Part shown: piece by piece, positions 50,949 through 58,911 of the stretch
Layout: the number at the start of each line of letters is the position of its first letter
Numbering within the stretch: the stretch's first letter is position 1
Assembly: GCF_000242435.1 (NCBI RefSeq)
Contig: NZ_JH591187.1
Span: forward strand, 62,001 to 126,000
Reading direction: 5' to 3'
DNA length: 64,000 bases
Origin: Dialister succinatiphilus YIT 11850
GTDB taxonomy: Bacteria > Bacillota > Negativicutes > Veillonellales > Dialisteraceae
Translations under genes and position numbers: made by a program
Notes under the pieces: generated by a model
Seen by the model: only the letters and a program-made list of their open reading frames with translations
Told to the model about the DNA's origin: nothing
Database searches by the model: none

Positions 50949-52844
50949 ATGAACAAGGACTTACTTTACTACATCCCCACCGGTGAATTTGGCAAGGAAG
51001 GCGTACTTTCCCTTCTGAAAACCCATCCGGAAATCCGCTTCGTATCCCTGGTAGGCATTGACCTGGCAGGCAACGATACCGATGAAAAGGTACCGATTGA
51101 ACTGTTCCTCAAGAACTACGACGACTTCTTCGCCGGCACCGCCGTACAGACCGACGGCTCCTCCGTAGTACTCATGAACATCGCCACCCTGAACGATGCT
51201 AGGGTCGACATGGTAGCAGATCCCTCCGTCAACTGGTATATCGACTACAATGAAGACAACATCTATGAAAACGGCCGCCCTGTAGGCACTCTCCGCATTC
51301 CCTGCTTCCTCCTGCACAACGGCAAATTCATCGACTCCCGCTCCATTCTGAAAGACTCCTGTGCCTTCGTGGCAGATAAACTGAAAGGACTTTTGGCCGG
51401 CGGCAAAAAAGTCAAAGGCATGGAAGACGTTCCCTTCGAAGACATTGAAGACATCGAATTCACCATCGGCACGGAACTGGAATTCTGGGTCAAGACCCCC
51501 AGCGAAAAAGAAACCATTCAGCACCTCTCCATTTCCCAGCGCCTCCAGGAACAGTACTGGCAGCGCATGCGCGGCAACGTCCGTACCGCTATGGAAGAAG
51601 CCATTGAAGAACTGGATGCCCGCGGCATGAGCGTGGAAATGGGCCATAAAGAAGTGGGTGGCATTAAACCGAAAGTGGACGACGCCGGCCACACTGTGGA
51701 CGTCTGCGAACAGCTGGAACTGGACTGGAGATTTTCCATGAACCCCCTGCAGGCTGCAGACAATGAACTGGAAGCCCGCATCATTATCCGTGAAGTATTC
51801 CGCAAATACGGCCTCGACGTATCCTTCAAGGCAAAGCCCATTATCGGCGTAGCCGGCAGCGGCGAACACACCCATGTAGGCATCTGCGCCACCTTGAAAA
51901 ACGGCAAAACCATCAACCTCCTGGCACCTACAGAAATGAAAGCCGACTTTCTTTCCACCATCGGCTACGGCTTCATCATGGGCATCCTGAAGAACTACGA
52001 AGCCACCAACCCCTTCGTATCCTCCACCACCGACGCCTTCAACCGTCTGAAACCGGGCTTTGAAGCACCGGTCTGCATCGTCACCTCCCTGGGCCACAAA
52101 CCGGAAGTTCCGTCCCGTAACAGAACCATCCTCATCGGCCTGGTAAGAGACATTGACAATCCGAAAGCCACCAGATTCGAACTCCGCGCTCCAAACCCCT
52201 TCACCAACACCTACCTGGCAGCCTCCTGCCTCTTCCTCTCTGCCCTTGACGGCATCACCTACGCTGTCACCTCCGGCAAGACACCGGCAGACCTTCTGGC
52301 CGAACTCTCCAAGAAACCGGGAGAAAAAGCAGACTACCTGGAAGAAGGAAGAGCCTATCGCTGCGAAGACAACGTATTCGAAGACTTCACCCAGGAAGAA
52401 AGAGATGCAGCCTTCGGTAAACCGCCGGCTACTGTCTGGGAAAACGTGAAGACCATGAAAGCCAACCCCGACAAAGTGGCAGTCATTGAAGCAGGCGGCA
52501 CACTCAATGCCACCATCGTAGACTCCTTCGTAGCCTCCATCGTATACCGCTGGAAGAACGAACTTATCGACCGCATCATCCCGGCCACCGAAGCCCTGGT
52601 CAAAGGCTTCAAAAAACTCTCCAGCGAAGACGACCTGGACGAAGAACGGTGGGCTGATATCCTTGATAAGAAATACGAACTCATCAAAGACACCAAAGCC
52701 GGCAAATCCCTCTGCACTAAGCTGAAAGACGCTCTGGAAGCCGATGACTACGACACCGCCTCCGACCTGCAGATCGAAATCAATAAGAAAGCTGAAGCCC
52801 TCGAAAAAGAATACGGCGAATACGCCCTGAACATCGTAGGCTGA
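50949..52844 (+). CDS. Large glutamine synthetase, second copy
   Basis: 631 residues, collinear with the first copy without large gaps and most positions identical. All catalytic motifs are present (GTELEFWVKTP, VEMGHKEVGGIKPKVD, GSGEHTHVGI, RFELRAPNPFTNTYL). Differences cluster at the N-terminal 12 residues, the VKG-E region (about 155-175) and the C-terminal extension (SSEDDLDEERWADILDKKYELI). AGGAGG 8 bases before the ATG. The codons are visibly more biased to C-ending synonymous forms than in the first copy, suggesting this is the strongly expressed gene. The functional division between the copies is unknown. Confidence 0.92.
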   Translation: MNKDLLYYIPTGEFGKEGVLSLLKTHPEIRFVSLVGIDLAGNDTDEKVPIELFLKNYDDFFAGTAVQTDGSSVVLMNIATLNDARVDMVADPSVNWYIDYNEDNIYENGRPVGTLRIPCFLLHNGKFIDSRSILKDSCAFVADKLKGLLAGGKKVKGMEDVPFEDIEDIEFTIGTELEFWVKTPSEKETIQHLSISQRLQEQYWQRMRGNVRTAMEEAIEELDARGMSVEMGHKEVGGIKPKVDDAGHTVDVCEQLELDWRFSMNPLQAADNELEARIIIREVFRKYGLDVSFKAKPIIGVAGSGEHTHVGICATLKNGKTINLLAPTEMKADFLSTIGYGFIMGILKNYEATNPFVSSTTDAFNRLKPGFEAPVCIVTSLGHKPEVPSRNRTILIGLVRDIDNPKATRFELRAPNPFTNTYLAASCLFLSALDGITYAVTSGKTPADLLAELSKKPGEKADYLEEGRAYRCEDNVFEDFTQEERDAAFGKPPATVWENVKTMKANPDKVAVIEAGGTLNATIVDSFVASIVYRWKNELIDRIIPATEALVKGFKKLSSEDDLDEERWADILDKKYELIKDTKAGKSLCTKLKDALEADDYDTASDLQIEINKKAEALEKEYGEYALNIVG

Positions 52845-52856
52845 TACAGGAAATCA

Positions 52857-52904
52857 AAAAAGACTGTGAAGAAAGGTCAATCATTTCTTCGCAGTCTTTT
52901 TTAT
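52857..52904 (+). terminator. Terminator of the second glutamine synthetase gene
   Basis: AAAAAGACTGTGAAGAAA/TTTCTTCGCAGTCTTTTTT, the same type as at 7094 and 41761. Confidence 0.82.
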
Positions 52905-52914
52905 TGTCATATGA

Positions 52915-53215
52915 TGACATGCAGCCTGCTGCTATCGTCATCTCGAGCGGGGGAACGTGCCGGTATGGATGGTAAAGCCCCTGGGGCTATGGAAACGCAG
53001 AGCCGAGAGATCTCCTGCCCCCATGTCCTGTGTACCATCAGGGAGTGAGATTTCTCCACTCTGTGGAGACTCTGCATAGAGTTTCCAAGTCAGCCGAAGT
53101 TGGCCTCTAGCCTGCACAATAAGAGGCTTTCCTATTGGCGGCTGACCGGCTGCGGTCGAAATGACGAGGCGGGGGGACGTTTTGTCATTTGAGGAGTGAG
53201 ATTTTTCCACTTTGC
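52915..53215 (+). repeat. GTCATCTC composite repeat
   Basis: TATCGTCATCTCGAGCGGGG, GGATGGTAAAG, AGCCGAGAGATCTCCTGCC, GTGAGATTTCTCCACT and GTCGAAATGACGAGG in the same order as 41838-42120. Outer ends TCGTCATCTCG and CGAAATGACGA are inverted. The gap from 52905 to 53411 has no gene. Confidence 0.8.
53062..53147 (+). other. Multi-stem element with TGCATA loop
   Basis: Essentially identical to 41931-42015 and embedded at the same place in the GTCATCTC composite repeat. Confidence 0.7.
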
Positions 53216-53411
53216 CCTTTCAGTGGAAGAAGCAGTAATAGGGGCAGGGACCGCCAGCTATTATCTTCATACAAGTGAGTTTTATGAATGAGTAATTGCT
53301 TTTTGAGCATAAAGACATAAATTGTTACGTTACGCCTGCAGGCGGCCCCCTTTGCAGTTCTCTCCCGTTTGTTATATGATGGATGCAAATCAAAAATAAG
53401 AGGTGGTACCT

Positions 53412-54656
53412 TTGGATTTAGATACAGAAAAGATTTTGAAACGGTTTGAAGATTATATTTCCTACAACACCCAGTCCGACGAGGAGAATGACCAGGTCTA
53501 TCCCAGTACGCCGGGGCAGATGGTGCTGGCCCGCCATTTGAAGGAGGAACTGGAGCAGCTGGGGCTTCAAGAGGTGAGTCTGGATGAAAACGGCTATGTC
53601 ATGGCTACCCTTCCGGCTAACGGCGCAGAAGGCAGTGTGGTGGGTTTCATTTCCCATATGGATACCAGCCCCGATGCCCCCGGCGGCCCCATTCACAGCC
53701 GGGTGGTTCATGACTATGATGGGAAGGACATATGCCTGAATAAAGAAAAGAATATCGTCCTTTCTACGAAGGATTTCCCGGAAATTTTGAAATACAAGGG
53801 CCAGGACATCATAGTCACTGACGGTACCACTCTTCTTGGCGCCGATGACAAGGCGGGAGTGACGGCTATTGTGAGCGCCATGGAGTACCTGCTCCATCAC
53901 CGGGAAGTGAAGCACGGAAAAATCCGCATTGCCTTCACACCGGATGAAGAAACGGGACGGAGTCCTCTTCGTTTTGATGTGAAGAAATTTCATGCGGACT
54001 TTGCCTACACCATTGACGGCGGCGAGCTGGGCGGCCTGGAATATGAAAATTTTAACGCTGCCAATCCGGAAATCATCATTCATGGAAGAAGCGTGCACAC
54101 CGGCGATGCCAAGGGAAAAATGGTGAATGCCATTTCCATTGCTTCCCAGTGGCAGTCCCTGCTGCCGGAAGGGGAGAAACCGGAATGCACGGAAGGCAGG
54201 GAAGGATTTTTCCATGTGTATAAAATCAGCGGCTCTGTGGAAGAATGTACTCTGTCCATGCTGGTGAGGGACCATGACCGGGCGAAATTTGAAAAGAAGA
54301 AACAGTACCTCCAGCACATGGCGGATTTCCTGAATGAGAAGTATGGGGAAGGCACGGTGGAAGTGAAGCCCCATGATGTGTACTTTAACATGCTGGACAT
54401 TATCCGGGACGGCCATATGGATATCGTGGAGCTGGCGCGGAAGGCCATGAAACAAGCGGGGGTCACGCCGGTGGAACTTCCTATCCGCGGCGGTACTGAT
54501 GGCGCCCAGCTTTCCTTCAAAGGACTGCCCTGCCCCAATATTTTCACCGGCGGTGCTAATTTCCACAGCCGTTTCGAATACCTGCCCATACCTTCGCTGG
54601 TAAAGGCTTGTGAAACGGTCATCGAAATCGCCTGCCACGGGTGGGAAATCAGGTAA
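53412..54656 (+). CDS. pepT: Peptidase T (tripeptide aminopeptidase)
   Basis: 414 residues from TTG 53412 (LDLDTEKILKRFEDY), AAGAGGTGG upstream; the GTG at 53403 overlaps that ribosome site and is less likely. M20 metallopeptidase: SHMDTSPDAPG (zinc His and Asp), LLGADDKAGVTAI (bridging Asp), TPDEETGRSPLRFDV (catalytic Glu and zinc Glu), HGRSVHTGDAKGKMVNA dimer-domain, and a C-terminal NIFTGGANFHSRFEYLP with the last zinc His. It releases N-terminal residues from tripeptides in the cytoplasm. Monocistronic in a repeat-rich stretch. Confidence 0.95.
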   Translation: MDLDTEKILKRFEDYISYNTQSDEENDQVYPSTPGQMVLARHLKEELEQLGLQEVSLDENGYVMATLPANGAEGSVVGFISHMDTSPDAPGGPIHSRVVHDYDGKDICLNKEKNIVLSTKDFPEILKYKGQDIIVTDGTTLLGADDKAGVTAIVSAMEYLLHHREVKHGKIRIAFTPDEETGRSPLRFDVKKFHADFAYTIDGGELGGLEYENFNAANPEIIIHGRSVHTGDAKGKMVNAISIASQWQSLLPEGEKPECTEGREGFFHVYKISGSVEECTLSMLVRDHDRAKFEKKKQYLQHMADFLNEKYGEGTVEVKPHDVYFNMLDIIRDGHMDIVELARKAMKQAGVTPVELPIRGGTDGAQLSFKGLPCPNIFTGGANFHSRFEYLPIPSLVKACETVIEIACHGWEIR

Positions 54657-54682
54657 ATCAGTGAACTGGTGGGCTGGTGAGC

Positions 54683-54847
54683 TAGGGAAGCACTGATTAA
54701 TTCATAGAGTCTGCTTTTATAAGAATTTTTATGCACTGCTTCGTCATGGGACTCCTTAAATAGCTCGCTATTCGCGTCGTCCCATTCCTTGCATTGCATA
54801 AAAATCCAAGAATAAAAGCAGACAGTGATTTAATCAGCGCTTCCTTA
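54683..54847. mobile_element. MITE-like 165-bp palindromic element, copy 2
   Basis: TAGGGAAGCACTGATTAA ... TTTAATCAGCGCTTCCTTA. Versus copy 1, both arms change together: GTTTGCTTTTA/TAAAAGCAAAC becomes GTCTGCTTTTA/TAAAAGCAGAC, and ATGAGGC/GCCTCAT becomes ATGGGAC/GTCCCAT. Confidence 0.75.
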
Positions 54848-54929
54848 ACGGCATTTGTCTCATATGCTTCAACTACTGAGATTCTTTGCTGGCGCTCAGG
54901 ATGACAAGTGTGAGGCAGGAAGGATAGCA

Positions 54930-55235
54930 CGTAACGCTGATTATAAAACTCATCGCCCCCTAAAGGGGAAACGACTCACTACATTTTGCGCGTCGCTAGC
55001 GCTCCTTCACCCACTGCTGTCACTGACTCACTGGATTTTCAGGTCGCTGATGCTCCCTTACAAATCCAGTTCGCATAGTGCATCCACTGCTGTCACTGAC
55101 TCACTGGATTTTCAGGTCGCTGATGCTCCCTTACAAATCCAGTTCGCATAGTGCAAAATGTGTTCGCTGTGCACCGTAAGGGCGATACCACAACCTTATG
55201 AACCATCTGAATCCGGGCCGCAAAGCGGCCCAAAG
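54930..55235 (+). repeat. Hairpin array interrupted by a nested insertion
   Basis: CACGTAACGCTGATTATAAA followed by CATCGCCC starts the array as at 47749, but its partner GGGCGATACCACAACC appears only at 55180. The DNA between holds ends ACATTTTGC (54981) and GCAAAATGT (55153) and a 73-bp tandem duplication. A last stem GGGCCGC-AAA-GCGGCCC ends at the pepC ribosome site. Confidence 0.75.
55011..55154 (+). repeat. 73-bp direct tandem duplication
   Basis: Two copies, starting CCACTGCTGTCACTGACTCA at 55011 and 55084, each containing ACTGGATT...AATCCAGT, identical by eye over the shared length. Confidence 0.9.
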
Positions 55236-55242
55236 GAGGAAT

Positions 55243-56556
55243 ATGATGAAAGATATTTCAGATACCCTGCTTCAGACATTTCGCACATCCTATGAAGCAG
55301 ATAAAAATGCCCAGGTGCTTCATGGCGCTTTGGCGAAGACGGATATGATGAATCTGGCCTATTATCCTGCAAAGGGAGCGGCCCTGAAAGGGGCCTTCAC
55401 AGTGGAAGTGAAGACCCGGGGAATTACGGCCCAGGAACAGTCTGGGCGCTGCTGGCTCTTTGCGGCGCTGAACATTCTAAGGGAGAAGGTGGCGGAAAAG
55501 TGCCACCTGGATCAGTTTGAGCTGTCCCAGAATTACCTTTCCTTCTATGACAAGCTGGAGAAAGCGAACAATTTCCTTGAAATGGTGATTGAAAATGCAG
55601 ATGCGCCGGTGAAGGGACAGCTTATGCAGTATGTGCTTCGCGGCATGAGCGACGGGGGATACTGGACTGAGGCGGCGGACCTGGTGGAGAAGTACGGCGT
55701 GGTGCCGAAACAGGTGCAGCCGGAAACATACCAGTCCGGCCATACGGACCGTTTCGTTTCTACCCTGAACCGCCTCCTCCGGAAGGATGCCATGGAGCTT
55801 CGGGAGCTGGTGAAGGCGGGCAGGGATCCCTACGCCAGAAAAACGGAAATGATGGAAGAGGTGTATAAGGCAGAATGCATTGCCTTCGGCGAGCCGGTGC
55901 AGACTTTCGATTTCTCCTATCGCGATAAGGATAACCATTTCCATGAGGACCGGGGACTTTCGCCCCTCGATTTCTATCACAAGTACGTAGGGATTTCTCT
56001 CTATGACTACATGGCTGTCATCAATGAACCTACCTTTGATAAACCTCTGGGCCGCCTCATCGCATTCCACGGGGTGGAAAACATGGCAGGCCGGGATATG
56101 AAGGGGCTGAATCTTACGGGGAAGGATATGGAAGATCTCTGCGTGAAGCAGCTGAAAGCCGGAGAGCCTGTGTGGTTTGCCTGCGATGCCGGTGCGGCAG
56201 GCGCCAGAAAAGAAGGGGTGTGGGACCCGGTGAGCGTGCGGTATGAAGATCTTCTGGGCGGGTTCTCCATGGACATGGATAAGGGAAAACAGCTGGAATA
56301 CAGCGCCAGCTCCGCCACCCATGCCATGCTTCTCACCGGCGTCCATCTGGACGAAAAAGGAAATCCGGACCGCTGGAAAATCGAGAATTCCTGGGGCAAG
56401 GATGTAGGGGACAACGGGTACTTTGTGTGCTCAGAAGATTATTTCCAGAAATTTGTGTATGAAGCAGTGATTCCGAAAAAACACTTCACCGAAGACCAGA
56501 AGAAAATGATGGAACTGGAACCGGTATATATCAACGCCTGGGATGAAGACTATTGA
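55243..56556 (+). CDS. pepC: Aminopeptidase C (bleomycin hydrolase family)
   Basis: 437 residues from ATG 55243 with AAAGGAGG upstream (ATG 55246 adjacent is possible). C1-family cysteine aminopeptidase: QSGRCWLFAALN (catalytic Cys about 69), SSATHAMLLTGV (His) and WKIENSWGKDVGDNGYF (Asn). Normally a homohexamer with active sites inside, trimming N-terminal residues from peptides. Together with pepT nearby, it suggests use of peptides as nutrients. The start of the gene is preceded directly by a variable-stem hairpin. Confidence 0.95.
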   Translation: MMKDISDTLLQTFRTSYEADKNAQVLHGALAKTDMMNLAYYPAKGAALKGAFTVEVKTRGITAQEQSGRCWLFAALNILREKVAEKCHLDQFELSQNYLSFYDKLEKANNFLEMVIENADAPVKGQLMQYVLRGMSDGGYWTEAADLVEKYGVVPKQVQPETYQSGHTDRFVSTLNRLLRKDAMELRELVKAGRDPYARKTEMMEEVYKAECIAFGEPVQTFDFSYRDKDNHFHEDRGLSPLDFYHKYVGISLYDYMAVINEPTFDKPLGRLIAFHGVENMAGRDMKGLNLTGKDMEDLCVKQLKAGEPVWFACDAGAAGARKEGVWDPVSVRYEDLLGGFSMDMDKGKQLEYSASSATHAMLLTGVHLDEKGNPDRWKIENSWGKDVGDNGYFVCSEDYFQKFVYEAVIPKKHFTEDQKKMMELEPVYINAWDEDY

Positions 56557-56560
56557 AATC

Positions 56561-56603
56561 AAAAGGGGCTGTGAAGAAATGATTTACAGGAAGCCCCTTT
56601 TTG
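56561..56603 (+). terminator. Terminator of pepC
   Basis: AAAAGGGGCT...AAGCCCCTTTTT, embedded in text resembling the GGCTGTGAAGAAAT terminator repeat. Confidence 0.65.
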
Positions 56604-56668
56604 TACGTGAAATATAAGGCTTGCAAAGAGCCTGCCCCTGGGCTTGGGGAGGCTCTCTTCAAAGGCAC

Positions 56669-56720
56669 AAACCTGAGGGAGCCTTTTCCTTGTGCCAAAG
56701 GAAAAGGCTCCTTCAGGTTT
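56669..56720. other. Very long 23-bp hairpin before the tRNA promoter
   Basis: AAACCTGAGGGAGCCTTTTCCTT and AAGGAAAAGGCTCCTTCAGGTTT, loop GTGCCA, one mismatch. No T-run after it; lies 54 bases before the tRNA-Pro promoter. Confidence 0.6.
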
Positions 56721-56774
56721 ACTGTTATGCCACAGGCTGAAAAGAAAAAATAAAAATTTTCCCCCAAAAATCCA

Positions 56775-56803
56775 TTGACAGATTGCAGGTCTGCTGGTAT
56801 AAT
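56775..56803 (+). promoter_or_regulatory. Promoter of tRNA-Pro and tRNA-Gly
   Basis: TTGACA (56775-56780), 17-base spacer, TATAAT (56798-56803). Confidence 0.9.
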
Positions 56804-56815
56804 CAATTACGTTGT

Positions 56816-56892
56816 CGGGGCATAGCGCAGTTTGGTAGCGCACTTGGTTCGGGACCAAGGGGTCGCAGGTTCAAATCCTGCTGCTCCGACCA
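56816..56892 (+). tRNA. tRNA-Pro(CGG)
   Basis: Acceptor CGGGGCA/TGCTCCG, D arm GCGC..GCGC, anticodon stem CTTGG/CCAAG with loop TTCGGGA (anticodon CGG at 56850-56852), T arm CAGGTTCAAATCCTG, encoded ACCA. Confidence 0.97.
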
Positions 56893-56897
56893 TTTAT

Positions 56898-56971
56898 GCG
56901 GGTGTAGCTCAATGGTAGAGCGCCAGCCTTCCAAGCTGGTTACGAGGGTTCGATTCCCTTCACCCGCTCCA
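56898..56971 (+). tRNA. tRNA-Gly(TCC)
   Basis: Acceptor GCGGGTG/CACCCGC, anticodon stem CCAGC/GCTGG with loop CTTCCAA (anticodon TCC), T arm GAGGGTTCGATTCCCTT, encoded TCCA. Five bases after tRNA-Pro. Confidence 0.97.
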
Positions 56972-56978
56972 TTTTTTT

Positions 56979-57003
56979 ATCCGCTTTTTGCGGATTTTTT
57001 ATT
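56979..57003 (+). terminator. Terminator of the tRNA-Pro/Gly unit
   Basis: ATCCGC-TTTTT-GCGGAT followed by TTTTTT. Confidence 0.85.
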
Positions 57004-57032
57004 TGCCCTTCCTGGGAGAGGGAAAATAGAGT

Positions 57033-57061
57033 TTGACAAATACAGGGGCGTCCTGTAATAT
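57033..57061 (+). promoter_or_regulatory. Promoter of tRNA-Thr
   Basis: TTGACA (57033-57038), 17-base spacer, TAATAT (57056-57061). Confidence 0.8.
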
Positions 57062-57073
57062 ATATATGTTCAT

Positions 57074-57149
57074 GCCGGTATAGCTCAGCTGGTAGAGCGG
57101 CGCATTCGTAATGCGTAGGTCGCAGGTTCAAATCCTGTTGCCGGCTCCA
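57074..57149 (+). tRNA. tRNA-Thr(CGT)
   Basis: Acceptor GCCGGTA/TGCCGGC, D arm AGCTCAGCTGGTAGAGC, anticodon loop TTCGTAA (anticodon CGT at 57107-57109), T arm CAGGTTCAAATCCTG, encoded TCCA. Confidence 0.97.
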
Positions 57150-57157
57150 AGAATTTA

Positions 57158-57203
57158 AGGTCTGGAATTCATCGATAAATACGATTCATTCCAGACCTTT
57201 TTT
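57158..57203 (+). terminator. Terminator of tRNA-Thr
   Basis: AGGTCTGGAAT/ATTCCAGACCT followed by TTTTTT. Confidence 0.9.
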
Positions 57204-57419
57204 CTATTGTTTTGAAGTGCTGAAATACTCCTAAAAAATAGCCATAATCGGGTTACTAACCAGATTTTTTGTGATGAGTGGTTTATCTCGGATCATTCTG
57301 CAGCTCCGATGGCATATTAGGTCATCAATTGGCCGCCGGGGATTTAGAGACCAAAATGGTAAAAGGCACAGCAGGCTACGGAGAGTCTTAGGTTTTCAGT
57401 GAAAATCCTGCTATCCTCC

Positions 57420-57600
57420 GTCGCCTGCGGCGCTACTGTCGGGCATTAAGGTGCTCGCTTACTGTGCAGGCTATATATTTCGGCGAAGCCGACACCACCC
57501 TCTGAATCTTTTGAAACCTATGAACCCTATGAACCTTCACCCCGAAGGCGTGTCCAAGGGCGCAGCCCCGTCAACGTACATCCTTTCCCGCTGCTCGGGA
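57420..57600 (+). repeat. Hairpin array and GAACC 9-mers
   Basis: CGTCGCCTGCGGCGCT, ATTTCGGCGAAGCCGAC, a run of GAATCTTTT/GAAACCTAT/GAACCCTAT 9-mers, then CACCCCGAAGGCGTG and GGGC-GCA-GCCC-GTCAAC. The gap 57204-57743 has no supported gene; a TATAAT-like box (ATGATATAAT) at 57688 begins the next transcript. Confidence 0.7.
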
Positions 57601-57743
57601 ATTTCCCCCAAGGGGAAACAGGAAGTAAGGCGGCCAGGGCACTCCGCCTTTGAGAGACTGCGAAAAGAATTTTCTGGCCCCCACAGTATGATATAATACA
57701 GAAAACAGGATTGCCATGATTTCAATGAAAGAGGTTGATTCCT

Positions 57744-58688
57744 ATGAAACTGGTTGTGATTAACAAGTTATCCGATGAAAAAATCGATGCATTGAAAAAG
57801 GCGGTGCCCGGCTCCGTGGTGGAAGCCTACAAATCACCGAAGGAAGCCCTGCCCCATGTGGCAGACGCCGATGCCATTGCTCTCTGGGGATTCCAGGATG
57901 TGGAGCCCCTCCTGCAGGCAGCGCCCCATGTGCGCTGGGTTCATTCCCTGTCTGACGGGGTGGAAAAACTCCTCACTCCCAGTATGATGGAAAGGCCCAT
58001 TATTCTCACCAATTCCCACGGTGTCCATGACCGGGCGGTATCGGAGCACACCATGGCCCTTCTTCTTTCCTGGTTCCGCCGCATCCCTGACGCCGTCCGC
58101 AGTCAGAGCGCCCATACCTGGTCCAGGCCCCACGGGGAATCCCTTTTCGGCAAGACCATCCTTATTGTAGGTTTCGGCAGCATTGGCAGGGCCATTGCCC
58201 AGCGGGCCAAGGTTTTTGAAACCCATATTCTGGCAGTGAAGAAACATCTGTCCCATGAAATGTTTGCAGACCATGTATACACCCAGGAAGAAATCATGGA
58301 TGTCCTGCCCAAGGCAGACATCATCATCGCTGCTCTTCCTGCCACACCGGAAACGGATAAGTTCTTCGATGAGGAAAAATTCAAAGCCATGAAGAAATCG
58401 GCCCTTTTCATCAACATTGCCCGGGCCTCCGTGGTGGATGAACCGGCCCTGGTAAAGGCTCTTGAGGAAGGGAACATTGCCGGCGCCTGCATGGACGTTT
58501 TCTCCAAGGAACCGCTTCCTGAAGATCATCCCTTCTGGGACATGAAAAATGTGATCATGACCCCTCACATTGCCTCCATGGTACCGGATTTCTGGAATAA
58601 GCTCACCTTCCTTCTGGAAACCAATTTTATCGCCTTCAGCCGCGGCGAGAAGCTGCTGAATGAAGTGGATAAGAAAAAGGGTTACTGA
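57744..58688 (+). CDS. D-isomer-specific 2-hydroxyacid dehydrogenase
   Basis: 314 residues from ATG 57744 with AAAGAGG 9 bases upstream; TTG 57735 is in frame but overlaps the site. Rossmann motif VGFGSIGRAIA (about 137-147), catalytic Arg in FINIARASVVDEPAL, Glu in MDVFSKEPLPEDHPF, and His in MTPHIASM. It reduces a 2-oxoacid to the D-hydroxyacid with NAD(P)H. It resembles short glyoxylate/hydroxypyruvate reductase-like members rather than SerA (no ACT domain). Substrate not readable. Monocistronic. Confidence 0.9.
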   Translation: MKLVVINKLSDEKIDALKKAVPGSVVEAYKSPKEALPHVADADAIALWGFQDVEPLLQAAPHVRWVHSLSDGVEKLLTPSMMERPIILTNSHGVHDRAVSEHTMALLLSWFRRIPDAVRSQSAHTWSRPHGESLFGKTILIVGFGSIGRAIAQRAKVFETHILAVKKHLSHEMFADHVYTQEEIMDVLPKADIIIAALPATPETDKFFDEEKFKAMKKSALFINIARASVVDEPALVKALEEGNIAGACMDVFSKEPLPEDHPFWDMKNVIMTPHIASMVPDFWNKLTFLLETNFIAFSRGEKLLNEVDKKKGY

Positions 58689-58702
58689 TGGCTATGTAAA
58701 AA

Positions 58703-58728
58703 GAGGACTGCCCGGGCAGTCCTTTTTT
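58703..58728 (+). terminator. Terminator of the dehydrogenase gene
   Basis: AGGACTGCCCGGGCAGTCCTTTTTTT. Confidence 0.9.
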
Positions 58729-58911
58729 TATGGCTGTCCATGGTCAGTATTTTTTGCGTTTCAAAGTCCTTCCGCATAGCCTGCCTGCTGCAGCAGGCCA
58801 TAACCCAGGGCGAAGCGGTGACTACTTTGAGGCTCTGAACCTTTTTCTCCCGTATGCTATAATATAGAAAATAAATTCGATGATTACTATTTCATACATG
58901 AGGAGAATACC

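Noticed and set aside
54855-55151. 98-codon plus-strand frame
   Set aside because: It arises from the 73-bp tandem duplication and repeat text and resembles no protein.
57451-57696. 81-codon frame in the array before the D-2-hydroxyacid dehydrogenase
   Set aside because: Made of GAACC nonamers and hairpin units, with no ribosome site.
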